Made by a program: the position numbers and the translations under genes. 28,013 nucleotides of DNA from a virus. Below, one piece after another: positions 21,951 to 28,013 of this stretch (position 1 is the first letter of the stretch; each line of letters opens with the position of its first letter). The notes under the pieces are model-generated. The model saw only the letters and a list, made by a program, of their open reading frames with translations. It made no database searches and was not told the origin of the DNA. The stretch covers positions 1-28,013 of the IMG/VR virus record IMGVR_UViG_3300035698_010841. One strand, written 5' to 3'.

Positions 21951-22097
21951 ATGCACATATTAGCTATATCTCTCCTTGGTTTACTGGGCTTCTTCTTCCT
22001 TCTGTGTCTATGGGCTTTCATTGAACGATGGTGGCATGACAAGAAGGAATTGGAAAGGTGGAAAGCCTGGAATAAAAACAGAAGGAGCAAGAAATGA
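21951..22097 (+). CDS. Small membrane-anchored protein, 48 residues
   Basis: ATG 21951 with AGGAGGGGG upstream. An N-terminal membrane anchor (LLGLLGFFFLLCLWAFI) is followed by a highly charged helix (ERWWHDKKELERWKAWNKNR). Its stop overlaps the next start by 4 bases (ATGA), so it is coupled in the early operon. No family recognised. Confidence 0.7.
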   Translation: MHILAISLLGLLGFFFLLCLWAFIERWWHDKKELERWKAWNKNRRSKK

Positions 22098-22327
22098 CAG
22101 CTAAGCTCAAGAATAAGGTAAACAAAAAGACTGGCAATTTTATCTGTAATAGGTGTGGCCTTGATGTTGGGTTGTGTGTGTTGTTTCAACGGCGAGTTTA
22201 CTGCCTTAAATGTTTTGAAATCATAAAAGGGATAAGAGACGAAAACGGAACTATCAAGGACCAAAGAACAATTATACAGATTGATGATCTAAAGGCTATG
22301 AGGGATGCCAGCAGGATAAGGATATAG
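22094..22327 (+). CDS. Small zinc-finger protein
   Basis: 77 residues with the pairs ICNRCGLDVG and YCLKCFEIIKGI, a simple zinc ribbon. The rest is charged (KDQRTIIQIDDLKAMRDASR). Part of the early cluster of zinc-binding small proteins. Function unknown. Confidence 0.7.
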   Translation: MTAKLKNKVNKKTGNFICNRCGLDVGLCVLFQRRVYCLKCFEIIKGIRDENGTIKDQRTIIQIDDLKAMRDASRIRI

Positions 22328-22330
22328 AAA

Positions 22331-22663
22331 ATGAGCACCAACGGCGAGCTAAAGCAAGAAGTCAGGTATCTACTCAGGACAGGCAAGGAGAAAGCCCGGA
22401 CTGGGAAAGACTTGGCTACAGTTTTGGGGTTCAACAATGATCGGTTGGTGCGCCAGGTAATTAGAGAACTAATAGCCGATGGGTTGCCAGTAATATCTTC
22501 AGTTCAACAACCCTACGGTTATTACATTGCCGATAGTGCCGATGATATTACAGAACACCTGGGTGAGTTAAGGCACCGTGCCCTTGAGGTTTTGGGCCGA
22601 TATAGAGACCTCAAGATAGCTTCCCGAGAGATATTACAGCCACACCAGATAGCACTTATTTAA
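22331..22663 (+). CDS. Winged-helix DNA-binding protein
   Basis: 110 residues. N-terminal winged helix: ELKQEVRYLLRTG, then GKDLATVLGFNNDRLVRQVI, then the wing VISSVQQPYGYYIADSADDI. Such phage proteins usually regulate early genes or load replication factors. It lies 3 bases after the preceding gene in the early operon. C-terminal helices may dimerise (HRALEVLGRYRDLKIASREI). Confidence 0.72.
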   Translation: MSTNGELKQEVRYLLRTGKEKARTGKDLATVLGFNNDRLVRQVIRELIADGLPVISSVQQPYGYYIADSADDITEHLGELRHRALEVLGRYRDLKIASREILQPHQIALI

Positions 22664-22675
22664 GGAGGAGAAAAG

Positions 22676-22867
22676 ATGGTGACTGAAAACAAACTACCAA
22701 TGCCAGTAATTTGTGAATGTGGCTTCTCAACAATGGATGCTAAAGAGGCAGTACGGCACATCAAGGAGAAACACCCTGAAATATGGGCGGAAGCTAATGA
22801 GGATCGTGAGATAGCAGACAACATGAGGGATTACTGGAAGCATTTAAGTTGCGGAGCAGATAGGTAA
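22676..22867 (+). CDS. C2H2-type mini zinc-finger protein
   Basis: 63 residues with CECGFSTMDAKEAVRHIKEK and then HPE: two Cys, and two His 5-6 residues apart, as in a C2H2 finger. Excellent GGAGGAG site. Its stop overlaps the next start by one base (TAATG). Function unknown. Confidence 0.7.
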   Translation: MVTENKLPMPVICECGFSTMDAKEAVRHIKEKHPEIWAEANEDREIADNMRDYWKHLSCGADR

Positions 22868-23193
22868 TGACTATAGCAACTAGGAAAGTCTGTAAGAATT
22901 GTGGCGGTACTCTCTTCGTTCGGGATGAGAACGATGGGGATTACTGTCTTCTATGTTGTCACCCGTATATCAGCTACCGGGATTACGGCAGAATAGGTGG
23001 GCTTCAAACCTTAATGAGGTATGGGAAAGCCCATTACAGTGAAATTGGCAAGTTAGGCGGAAGGTCAAGATTACGGCGACTACCAGCTCCCGAGGCCGAA
23101 TCTAATCGAAATGGAGGGAAACGGTCGCTCAACCGGTTAGGCGAACTAAGGGGGCTGTGTAAGACGAAATATAACCGGGGGGAGCAGTCATAG
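22867..23193 (+). CDS. Zinc-ribbon protein with GG-repeat region
   Basis: 108 residues. An N-terminal zinc ribbon (CKNCGG, then YCLLCCH) is followed by two short repeats YGRIGGLQTLMRYG and IGKLGGR, of the KGG type seen in general stress proteins, and a basic tail (RNGGKRSLNRLGELRG). Likely a nucleic-acid-binding accessory. Its last codons contribute to a hairpin at 23177-23214. Confidence 0.68.
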   Translation: MTIATRKVCKNCGGTLFVRDENDGDYCLLCCHPYISYRDYGRIGGLQTLMRYGKAHYSEIGKLGGRSRLRRLPAPEAESNRNGGKRSLNRLGELRGLCKTKYNRGEQS

Positions 23194-23214
23194 CCAGCAA
23201 CTCTTGCTTCCCCC
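23177..23214 (+). other. Hairpin near the ribosome site of the next gene
   Basis: GGGGGGAGCA (23177-23186) pairs with TGCTTCCCCC (23205-23214) with one bulged T. The CCCCC run can alternatively pair partly with the GGGGGAGG ribosome site (23216-23223) of the gene at 23233. Translation of that gene might therefore depend on ribosomes finishing the upstream one. This is a weak prediction. Confidence 0.4.
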
Positions 23215-23232
23215 AGGGGGAGGTAGTCAGAA

Positions 23233-23430
23233 ATGTTAAGGAAGCTAACCAGGAGAATAATCAGAGACGAACTTAAGAAAACCTATAATGCTGGCTATGA
23301 TGCCGGACTAGCTAAGGGATATGAACTTGGTTACAGGATGAGCAAAACTGAAAGAACTAATCGTGGCTTCATCATCGGCTCAAAGGTAGACCAGCAGTTA
23401 GAGGAGATTCTGAGAGAGAAGAATGGGTGA
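23233..23430 (+). CDS. Hypothetical small basic helical protein
   Basis: 65 residues, ATG after GGGGGAGG. Predicted mostly helical and rich in Lys/Arg (RKLTRRIIRDELKKTYNAGY, then AGLAKGYELGYRMSK). It may bind nucleic acid or a partner. No family recognised. Confidence 0.6.
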   Translation: MLRKLTRRIIRDELKKTYNAGYDAGLAKGYELGYRMSKTERTNRGFIIGSKVDQQLEEILREKNG

Positions 23431-23458
23431 ACTATAAGGCTAATTAAAGGAGGTAATC

Positions 23459-23734
23459 ATGGAGAAGACCAAGAAACAAGTTATATCCGGTTATCATCGG
23501 CCAGTCTGTAGTAAATGTAATCGTGAGTTACACCCTGAGACTAATGGAGTCGGAGTTCTCGATATGGCAAATGGCCGACCCTATGAGATATTTGACGCTG
23601 ACCTATGGAAATGCCCGGGGTGTGGCATCGAAGTAGTAGGGGGTTTTGGTCAAGGTCCTATCTCTGCTCACTATAAGGATAACTTTCAGCAGGTGATAGA
23701 TGGCTATGAAGTAATAATCAAAAATACAGGATAA
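23459..23734 (+). CDS. Conserved phage zinc-ribbon protein
   Basis: 91 residues, AGGAGGTAATC start. CSKCNRELHPETNGVGVLDM and DADLWKCPGCGIEVVGGFG make one zinc ribbon with an insert, a design I recall from early phage operons. C-terminal segment ISAHYKDNFQQVIDGYE is helical. Function unknown. Confidence 0.75.
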   Translation: MEKTKKQVISGYHRPVCSKCNRELHPETNGVGVLDMANGRPYEIFDADLWKCPGCGIEVVGGFGQGPISAHYKDNFQQVIDGYEVIIKNTG

Positions 23735-23746
23735 GAGGAGGTAATC

Positions 23747-24943
23747 ATGCAAGAGACTAAAGGACATTGTAAACACGGGGAATTTGACTTGAAGACTGGG
23801 TGCGCTCAGTGTATCGCCGAGAAGAGGGCGGAAGCGGAGGTAAATTCACCGGCTAACATAGCCAAGAGGGTAGCGGAAGCTCAGGCAACCAAAAAGCCAT
23901 TCATTGAGCAAGAAATCCCTACTGAATACAATCTACCTATCGTCAAGGTTCAATACTACTCAGAAACCTCAGGGGAATTAAGCTCGCGTCAATATACCTA
24001 TTATTCCGCGGACCAGCTGGTTGTGGGCGACATTGTGACCGTCCCAGTTCGGGACACCACTGGCAAGGCCAGAGTCAGTGCGGTTGGAGTGTCTGAATCG
24101 GAAATAGCCAGCTTCAGGGATAAAGTCAAGACAATACCATCTGGCTCGATAGTCCCTGTGGTAAAGCCAGAGAACGAGGAAATGGAAGAGGGGCTAAATG
24201 CCGAAGGTCTGACGCTGAGGAATGTTGGAGAGCCGGTTGAAATAACGGAATCATTATTAGAGGAATCGGCAGCTGAGCCAAAACCTGAGGTAGTAGTTTC
24301 TAAAGGAACGGCCATCGTGAAAGTCGACCCCGGCGCCGCGCCTTCATTTGCCAGGCATCTTGAATCAGCGAAGCGCATGGTCGAGATAGCGGCGGCTCGG
24401 GAAATCGTGACAGAGGTCGATGCTAAGGCAGCTAACGACGACCTGACCGTTATGGGCGAACTCAGGAAAGCGGTCGACGCCGAACGCAAGACATTCACAG
24501 TCCCATTGAATGAGTATCTAGGCGCCATCAATGGAGCATACAAATTGATAACCGCGCCTCTTCTCGAGGCTGAACAGATAACCAGGAAAGCACTGACAGC
24601 CTATAAAGTTGAGCAGAAACGAAAGGCAGATGAAACGGCAAAGCTGAATCAGGATGCCATTGACCTTGCCCGGCGACAGGCCGAGGCTAACAATGGAGAA
24701 TTTACAGTAGAAATCAAGCCTATCCCAGTGCTATTCGCGCCGAAGCTCACACGCACTGACCAGGGAACGTCTGGGCTAGTTGACAACTGGAAATACCGCA
24801 TCGTCGACCTTGAGAAGCTACCAAGGGAATACATGATACCAGACGATGCTATGCTCAAGTCCATAGCCAAGAGTAGCCACGATAAGAAGCAGGTAGCCGG
24901 CGTTGAGTTTTATAATCTGCCTACTCTTAGGGTTTCGAGGTAA
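23747..24943 (+). CDS. Phage coiled-coil protein of the recombination/replication module
   Basis: 398 residues. An N-terminal Cys/His cluster (CKHGEFDLKTGCAQC) may bind zinc. Residues 65-125 look like a small OB-type domain (VKVQYYSETSGELSS, QLVVGDIVTVPVRDT). Residues 195-320 are a long helical coiled-coil part (ESAKRMVEIAAAREIVTEVD, then AYKVEQKRKADETAKLNQDA). The end, WKYRIVDLEKLPREYMIPDD and GVEFYNLPTLRV, matches proteins found next to phage recombinases. A replication or recombination accessory role is inferred from this and from its place before the recombination gene at 25598. An HNH cassette separates the two. Confidence 0.72.
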   Translation: MQETKGHCKHGEFDLKTGCAQCIAEKRAEAEVNSPANIAKRVAEAQATKKPFIEQEIPTEYNLPIVKVQYYSETSGELSSRQYTYYSADQLVVGDIVTVPVRDTTGKARVSAVGVSESEIASFRDKVKTIPSGSIVPVVKPENEEMEEGLNAEGLTLRNVGEPVEITESLLEESAAEPKPEVVVSKGTAIVKVDPGAAPSFARHLESAKRMVEIAAAREIVTEVDAKAANDDLTVMGELRKAVDAERKTFTVPLNEYLGAINGAYKLITAPLLEAEQITRKALTAYKVEQKRKADETAKLNQDAIDLARRQAEANNGEFTVEIKPIPVLFAPKLTRTDQGTSGLVDNWKYRIVDLEKLPREYMIPDDAMLKSIAKSSHDKKQVAGVEFYNLPTLRVSR

Positions 24944-24950
24944 AATAGAC

Positions 24951-24979
24951 TTGACAAATACTTACCGATAAGTTATACT
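24951..24979 (+). promoter_or_regulatory. Sigma-70 promoter of the second zinc-ribbon/HNH cassette
   Basis: TTGACA (24951-24956), 17 bases, TATACT (24974-24979), nearly perfect. It lies eight bases after the preceding stop codon and drives the genes at 24999 and 25121. CTTACC/GGTAAG arms flank the -10 box, as at the first cassette. Confidence 0.8.
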
Positions 24980-24989
24980 TCTAGGTAAG
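24961..24989 (+). promoter_or_regulatory. Inverted repeat at the cassette 2 promoter, possible operator
   Basis: CTTACC (24961-24966) and GGTAAG (24984-24989), perfect 6-base arms with a 17-base centre holding the -10 box. Cassette 1 has TATTACC/GGTAATA with a 26-base centre. The shared TTACC/GGTAA halves suggest a common binding protein. Confidence 0.4.
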
Positions 24990-24998
24990 AGGTGAGAT

Positions 24999-25121
24999 AT
25001 GAAAACAGAAGTTACAAGCCTGCAATGTAAGCGGTGTGGTCATTCTTGGTATCCCCGCCAACCCGAAGTGCGTATCTGCCCGAAATGTAAAAGCCCCTAC
25101 TGGGACAAGGAGCGGAAATAA
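24999..25121 (+). CDS. Mini zinc-ribbon protein of HNH cassette 2 (40 residues)
   Basis: Twin of the protein at 11202-11318: CKRCGHSWYPR, then ICPKCKSPYWDKERK. Both CxxC knuckles and the flanking residues are kept. Nucleotide similarity is also high around the knuckles (TGTAAGCGGTGTGG is shared). The stop overlaps the nuclease start by one base (TAATG). As in cassette 1, expression is independent and coupled to the HNH gene, so it may be a required partner or regulator. Confidence 0.82.
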   Translation: MKTEVTSLQCKRCGHSWYPRQPEVRICPKCKSPYWDKERK

Positions 25122-25567
25122 TGCCGAGTTGGAAATACTGTGCTTGCGTGGATTGCGGCAAAGTCCGATTAGTCCAAACACACTATGGTAAACCTAGAAG
25201 CCTGAGATGTAAATCCTGTTCTAAGATTGGTGCTAATCATCCCCAATATGGGAAGTTTGGAGAAGGGGCTGCTCATTGGAAAGGTGGTCAATATACAGAT
25301 GTTAGAGGTTATGTATTTGTTCATAATCTTGAGCATCATCGGACTCATAATGGGCATGTTAAAAGAGCAGTATTAGTTCTTGAGTCCAAACTAAATAGAC
25401 TGCTCCGAGATGGCTATGACGCCCACCACAAAAATGAAATCAAAGATGATGACAACCCTAAAAACTTAGAGGAAAAACCGCATGGTGAACATGCAGCCCT
25501 TCATTTGCTGAAAAGGCGTTTTAATCACAATGAGCCATCGCTGAGGCACAAGAGGGTGACTAGGTGA
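25121..25567 (+). CDS. HNH endonuclease of cassette 2
   Basis: 148 residues with an N-terminal zinc ribbon (CVDCGKVRLV, then CKSCSKIGANH) and an HNH core: LVLESKLNRLLRDGYDAHHK (likely catalytic His pair), then NEIKDDDNPKNLEEKPHGEH. It resembles the cassette 1 nuclease (both have C-DCGK, RC-SC and Y-DVRGYVF/IEGYVLI). It sits between the coiled-coil protein and the recombination protein in the early operon. It has its own promoter but no terminator, so it may also add transcription to the downstream genes. Confidence 0.87.
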   Translation: MPSWKYCACVDCGKVRLVQTHYGKPRSLRCKSCSKIGANHPQYGKFGEGAAHWKGGQYTDVRGYVFVHNLEHHRTHNGHVKRAVLVLESKLNRLLRDGYDAHHKNEIKDDDNPKNLEEKPHGEHAALHLLKRRFNHNEPSLRHKRVTR

Positions 25568-25597
25568 GCGACTAACTAAAAAAGGAGGAATAAGTAA

Positions 25598-26548
25598 ATG
25601 GAACAAAGAACAGCATTAGGACTACCCGGGGGACAATCAATAGCACTATCTCCGCAAGATGTAGTAGATAACGCCACAATTCAATGCAAACTTCTGATGG
25701 ATATAGTAGAAAAGACAAAATGTTTTCAGGTGATTAGTGGCAAGAAGTATCTACAGGTGGAGGCATGGGAAACTATCGGAGCCTTCAACTCAGTTCACGC
25801 AGTAACCGAAACTATAACGCCTATCACTAAAGACGGAAATACAGTCGGCTATGATGCCAAAGTCAATCTAGTGAATAGTAATGGTATTGTCGTGGGAAGT
25901 GCCATAATGCCCTGCTACTTCACAGAGAACGCCTGCAAAGGCAAAGAGGGAGATGCTAAGGATAAAGCAAGTAAAAGTGCTGCTCAAACCTTTGCTACAA
26001 GTAAGGCATACAGGATGAACTACAGCTACGTGGCTATCTTGGCAGGGTTCCAGCCGCTACCAGCAGAGGAAGTCACAGACGATATGAAGGAACCTGTGGA
26101 TAAGAGCCAGCACTGGTGCAAACTCCACGATACAGCCTTCTTCAAGAAGGGCAAGATGACGAGTTATGCTCATCCCATAGAGGGAACCGAGCCAACAGAG
26201 TGGTGTTATGAACCTTCCAAAAAGAAGAAGAAGCAAGCCGAACAGGATGCTGAAGAGTTATTCCCCGAGGACCCACCAAATGCCAAGGCAGCTTCCGCAG
26301 CAGTAGCCAAGCCAATACCAGGCCAGACAGAGCCGGAGAGTGTGATAGACCTTGACTGGTTACAGGAATCACTTAAGGCAATCCGGGCCAAGAAGCTGGA
26401 GGCGTGGACTGAAGCCAATTTACTCTCTTATATCAAGGCCACCTACAAGGTGGAAGCCGGGACCGTCCTTGAGGCAGTGGTGAAGATGGACAAAGGGGCA
26501 GCGACCCATTTCGTGAAGAGGGTCCATGGAACTTTACAGATGTTATAG
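25598..26548 (+). CDS. Putative phage recombination / single-strand annealing protein
   Basis: 316 residues, AGGAGGAATAAG start. The first 160 residues hold the motif region KKYLQVEAWETIGAFNSVHA, VGYDAKVNLVNSNGIVVGSA, and AAQTFATSKAYRMNYSYVAI, which resembles the helical 'Q-A-S-KA-R' part of Rad52-like or Erf-like annealing proteins, though I cannot assign the exact family. Residues 170-200 carry a WC-LH-FFKKGKM-HP-WC zinc-like motif common in the tails of such proteins. A Lys/Glu/Ala-rich linker follows. The C-terminal region is helical (SLKAIRAKKLEAWTEANLLS). The neighbours (coiled-coil partner upstream, replication initiator downstream) fit a DNA metabolism module. Confidence 0.55.
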   Translation: MEQRTALGLPGGQSIALSPQDVVDNATIQCKLLMDIVEKTKCFQVISGKKYLQVEAWETIGAFNSVHAVTETITPITKDGNTVGYDAKVNLVNSNGIVVGSAIMPCYFTENACKGKEGDAKDKASKSAAQTFATSKAYRMNYSYVAILAGFQPLPAEEVTDDMKEPVDKSQHWCKLHDTAFFKKGKMTSYAHPIEGTEPTEWCYEPSKKKKKQAEQDAEELFPEDPPNAKAASAAVAKPIPGQTEPESVIDLDWLQESLKAIRAKKLEAWTEANLLSYIKATYKVEAGTVLEAVVKMDKGAATHFVKRVHGTLQML

Positions 26549-26581
26549 CCCTAACTAAGAGATAAAAGGAAGGAGTTAAAT

Positions 26582-26863
26582 ATGGTAACTAAAGTCAAAG
26601 AACAGATACACATGGAGGAACACTTCGTAGGGAATCCGGAACTGGAGCAACTATTAGAGGAACGCGAGGACTTGAAAGCATCCGTATCTGAGTACCGGAA
26701 AACTGATAAAGAGGTCAAGGAAAAAATAGCCTCTACAAGTGAGGTTACTCCGTACCGGATAGGTCGATTCGTTATCGACAAAAAACCGATAGCTGCTAAG
26801 TCCGTTTCTTTTGAAACTGCTCCAAGCGAACGATACTCTATCAAGATTGCCGGGGAGGATTAA
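26582..26863 (+). CDS. Small conserved protein of the recombination module
   Basis: 93 residues. Start preceded by AAGGAAGGAG. An N-terminal coiled coil (EHFVGNPELEQLLEEREDLK, then ASVSEYRKTDKEVKEK) is followed by a beta part (PYRIGRFVIDKKPIAAKSVS). It follows the putative annealing protein and is likely co-expressed with it. Function unknown. Confidence 0.65.
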   Translation: MVTKVKEQIHMEEHFVGNPELEQLLEEREDLKASVSEYRKTDKEVKEKIASTSEVTPYRIGRFVIDKKPIAAKSVSFETAPSERYSIKIAGED

Positions 26864-26870
26864 CAATATA

Positions 26871-27154
26871 GCTTGCTGGTGTCCTGCAATAACTTCGCTA
26901 GGATCAATCGGTACTGCGTGATAACCGAGCCAGCAAGTGTGCCAGCTACCCGTAAAGGGACAGAGCGTTACACCTGTGTAGTCAGCCTAACAAGGTGGAT
27001 CTGAGAGCTAACCACTACGGGAATGCGTAACTTGAAGTAGGAAAGACTCTACTACTAGCTGGCATAGCTCTATAGTGGGGTGAAGGCTGAAGTTTAGTAA
27101 GCCAAATGAGTATGGCTGGTATAACCAGTAATAAACACTCTAGCCCCACTAGAG
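26871..27154 (+). ncRNA. Candidate structured RNA (or structured origin element), three abutting domains
   Basis: A stretch without open reading frames between 26863 and 27170. Domain I: 26872-26879 pairs with 26930-26937 (8 bp), closing hairpins 26881-26885/26900-26904 and 26908-26912/26924-26928 as a tight three-way junction. Domain II: 26938-26948 pairs with 27056-27066 (11 bp including one G-T), stacked on 26949-26954/27016-27021, with hairpin 27036-27040/27049-27053. Domain III: 27068-27072/27150-27154 and 27075-27080/27144-27149, with hairpin 27116-27120/27124-27128. Domains abut with 0-1 base between them. Near 3' end, ACTCTAG (27137) can instead pair with CTAGAGT (27149-27155), leaving loop CCCCA complementary to TGGGG (27076-27080): a switch or pseudoknot. 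Class not recognised; no promoter or terminator seen. Confidence 0.55.
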
Positions 27155-27169
27155 TATAGGAGAGTTAAG

Positions 27170-27469
27170 ATGGATATGTTACTAACTGATGAGGAAAGAT
27201 CACAGGTTTATGAACAGTGGAAACAAATTGAAATAGACGCAGGAAGAGGTCAGCGTCTTTGGTGGAAAACTTACGATGATTTAATAACTAAAAAACAAAG
27301 CACGAAAACCCTAGCCAAGATAAGGGAAGCGGTAGAGGGGATAATAAATCCCTATAGCGACTCAACAGATACCACTCCAATTAATGGATTTAAGAAAGAG
27401 TTTGAAATCTTTGAATCAGCCCACCAAGCTATTCTAAAGGCTATTGAGACCCATAATGGAGGTAAATGA
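27170..27469 (+). CDS. Hypothetical protein between structured element and replication gene
   Basis: 99 residues, ATG 27170 after AGGAG. Mostly helical: DEERSQVYEQWKQIEIDAGR, KTYDDLITKKQSTKTLAKIR, then KKEFEIFESAHQAILKAIET. No recognised family. The 3' hairpin of the structured element ends 3 bases before its ribosome site, so its translation may be controlled by that element. Confidence 0.65.
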   Translation: MDMLLTDEERSQVYEQWKQIEIDAGRGQRLWWKTYDDLITKKQSTKTLAKIREAVEGIINPYSDSTDTTPINGFKKEFEIFESAHQAILKAIETHNGGK

Positions 27470-27496
27470 ACATTACATTAAGGCAGGAGATGCCAA

Positions 27497-28013
27497 GTGG
27501 CTAGACCTAAAAAACAAACAGTAGACTACTTCCCTCATTTTGTGAGTGAAGGCAAAACCAAGTTGATACTACAAAATGAGTACGGGAATGATGGCTATGC
27601 CTTCTGGTATAAGATAATAGAACTATTATGTGAGTCTGAGAACCAAGTTTATGATTACAATAACCCCGCTAGTTGGCGGTTATTGTTAGCAAAAACCCAT
27701 GTAACAGAAGATATTGCTGTAAAAATCCTACAATTACTAGCAGACTTGGGAACTATCGATCCAGAGCTACATAAAAGCAAAGTTATCTGGTGCCAAAATT
27801 TAATAGAAAATCTAGAGTTAGTTTACCGGCGCCGCGCTACTGGCACGCCTGAGAAACCAGTTATTGTCAACAAAAACCCCGTTAATGTCAGCAAAAAACC
27901 ACAAACTAAACTAAACAATACTAAACAATACAATACTAAACAATCTATATCACAAAAGTTTGAAACTTTCTGGAGGGCATACCCCAAGCGGAAATCTAAG
28001 GGGCAGGCGGAGA
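27497..28013 (+). CDS. Replication initiator / DnaD-like protein (partial, runs off the window)
   Basis: GTG 27497 has AGGAG seven bases upstream. The first 120 residues are the DUF4373 (Lin1244/Lin1753) N-terminal domain of phage replisome organisers: DYFPHFVSEGKTKLILQNEY, GNDGYAFWYKIIELLCESEN, then WCQNLIENLELVYRRR. An Asn/Lys/Thr/Gln-rich linker follows, containing three DNA iterons. The frame continues with FETFWRAYPKRKSKGQAE, the usual start of the C-terminal domain. It loads the replicative helicase at the phage origin. The end lies beyond the window. Confidence 0.85.
   Translation, partial: MARPKKQTVDYFPHFVSEGKTKLILQNEYGNDGYAFWYKIIELLCESENQVYDYNNPASWRLLLAKTHVTEDIAVKILQLLADLGTIDPELHKSKVIWCQNLIENLELVYRRRATGTPEKPVIVNKNPVNVSKKPQTKLNNTKQYNTKQSISQKFETFWRAYPKRKSKGQAE
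27910..27944 (+). repeat. Three iterons of ACTAAACAAT inside the replication gene
   Basis: ACTAAACAAT occurs at 27910-27919, 27920-27929 and 27935-27944, in an A+T-rich stretch coding the linker of the replication protein. This matches the lambda-O-like arrangement in which the origin lies within the initiator gene. Confidence 0.7.

Noticed and set aside
26865-27169. tRNA, tmRNA, RNase P RNA or group I intron in the non-coding stretch
   Set aside because: No acceptor/T-loop pattern, no tmRNA or RNase P core motifs and no group I core (P7-type) sequences were recognised; the fold given is not one of these classes as far as I can tell.
1-28013. CRISPR arrays, insertion sequences, transposase genes
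   Set aside because: None seen: no regularly spaced identical repeats with unique spacers, and no transposase-like proteins or terminal inverted repeats.

Overview
The window is a contiguous part of a tailed, siphovirus-type bacteriophage or prophage (class Caudoviricetes). Evidence is the HK97-type prohead protease and major capsid protein, head-tail connector, head closure, HK97 gp10-like and tail terminator proteins, tail tube proteins, a G/G-T tail chaperone pair with a slippery site, a tape measure protein, and no sheath gene. Repressor and Cro-like genes back to back mark it as temperate. Bacterial consensus promoters (TTGACA/TATAAT) and AGGAGG-type ribosome sites point to a bacterial host. 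Many CxxC mini-proteins and the absence of any endolysin in the window would fit an anaerobic, possibly Dehalococcoidia-like (wall-less) host, but that is only a guess. Terminase, portal and integrase are not in the window.

Layout, left to right. 1-3831: zinc-ribbon protein, protease, capsid and a downstream small structural protein. 3838-8290: an unusual insertion of accessory virion genes between capsid and connector, ending in a 1056-residue protein made largely of about 32 copies of a 20-residue repeat. 8292-10474: connector, closure, a Cys-rich small protein, gp10-like and tail terminator. 10544-12696: two paralogous tail tube genes, each preceded by an intrinsic terminator, with an independently transcribed zinc-ribbon + HNH nuclease cassette between them. 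12706-19803: tail chaperones with a programmed -1 frameshift, a reverse-strand membrane-protein 'moron' with its own promoter, tape measure, two tandem paralogous appendage proteins, baseplate hub-like protein and tail fibre/spike. 19813-20407: two small membrane proteins (holin candidates) and a terminator. 20431-21259: immunity region with divergent promoters and inverted repeats. 21260-24943: early operon of small zinc-binding, membrane and winged-helix proteins. 24951-25567: a second zinc-ribbon + HNH cassette, sister of the first. 25598-26863: probable recombination protein and partner. 26871-27154: a roughly 285-nt non-coding stretch that folds into three abutting closed helical domains, a candidate structured RNA or origin element. 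27170-28013: a small protein and the start of a replication initiator gene carrying three iterons.

The most interesting items are the structured non-coding element at 26871-27154, the twin self-contained zinc-ribbon/HNH cassettes with a shared TTACC/GGTAA inverted repeat at their promoters, the 20-residue-repeat protein in the head region, and a beta-domain that appears inserted in two unrelated virion proteins.
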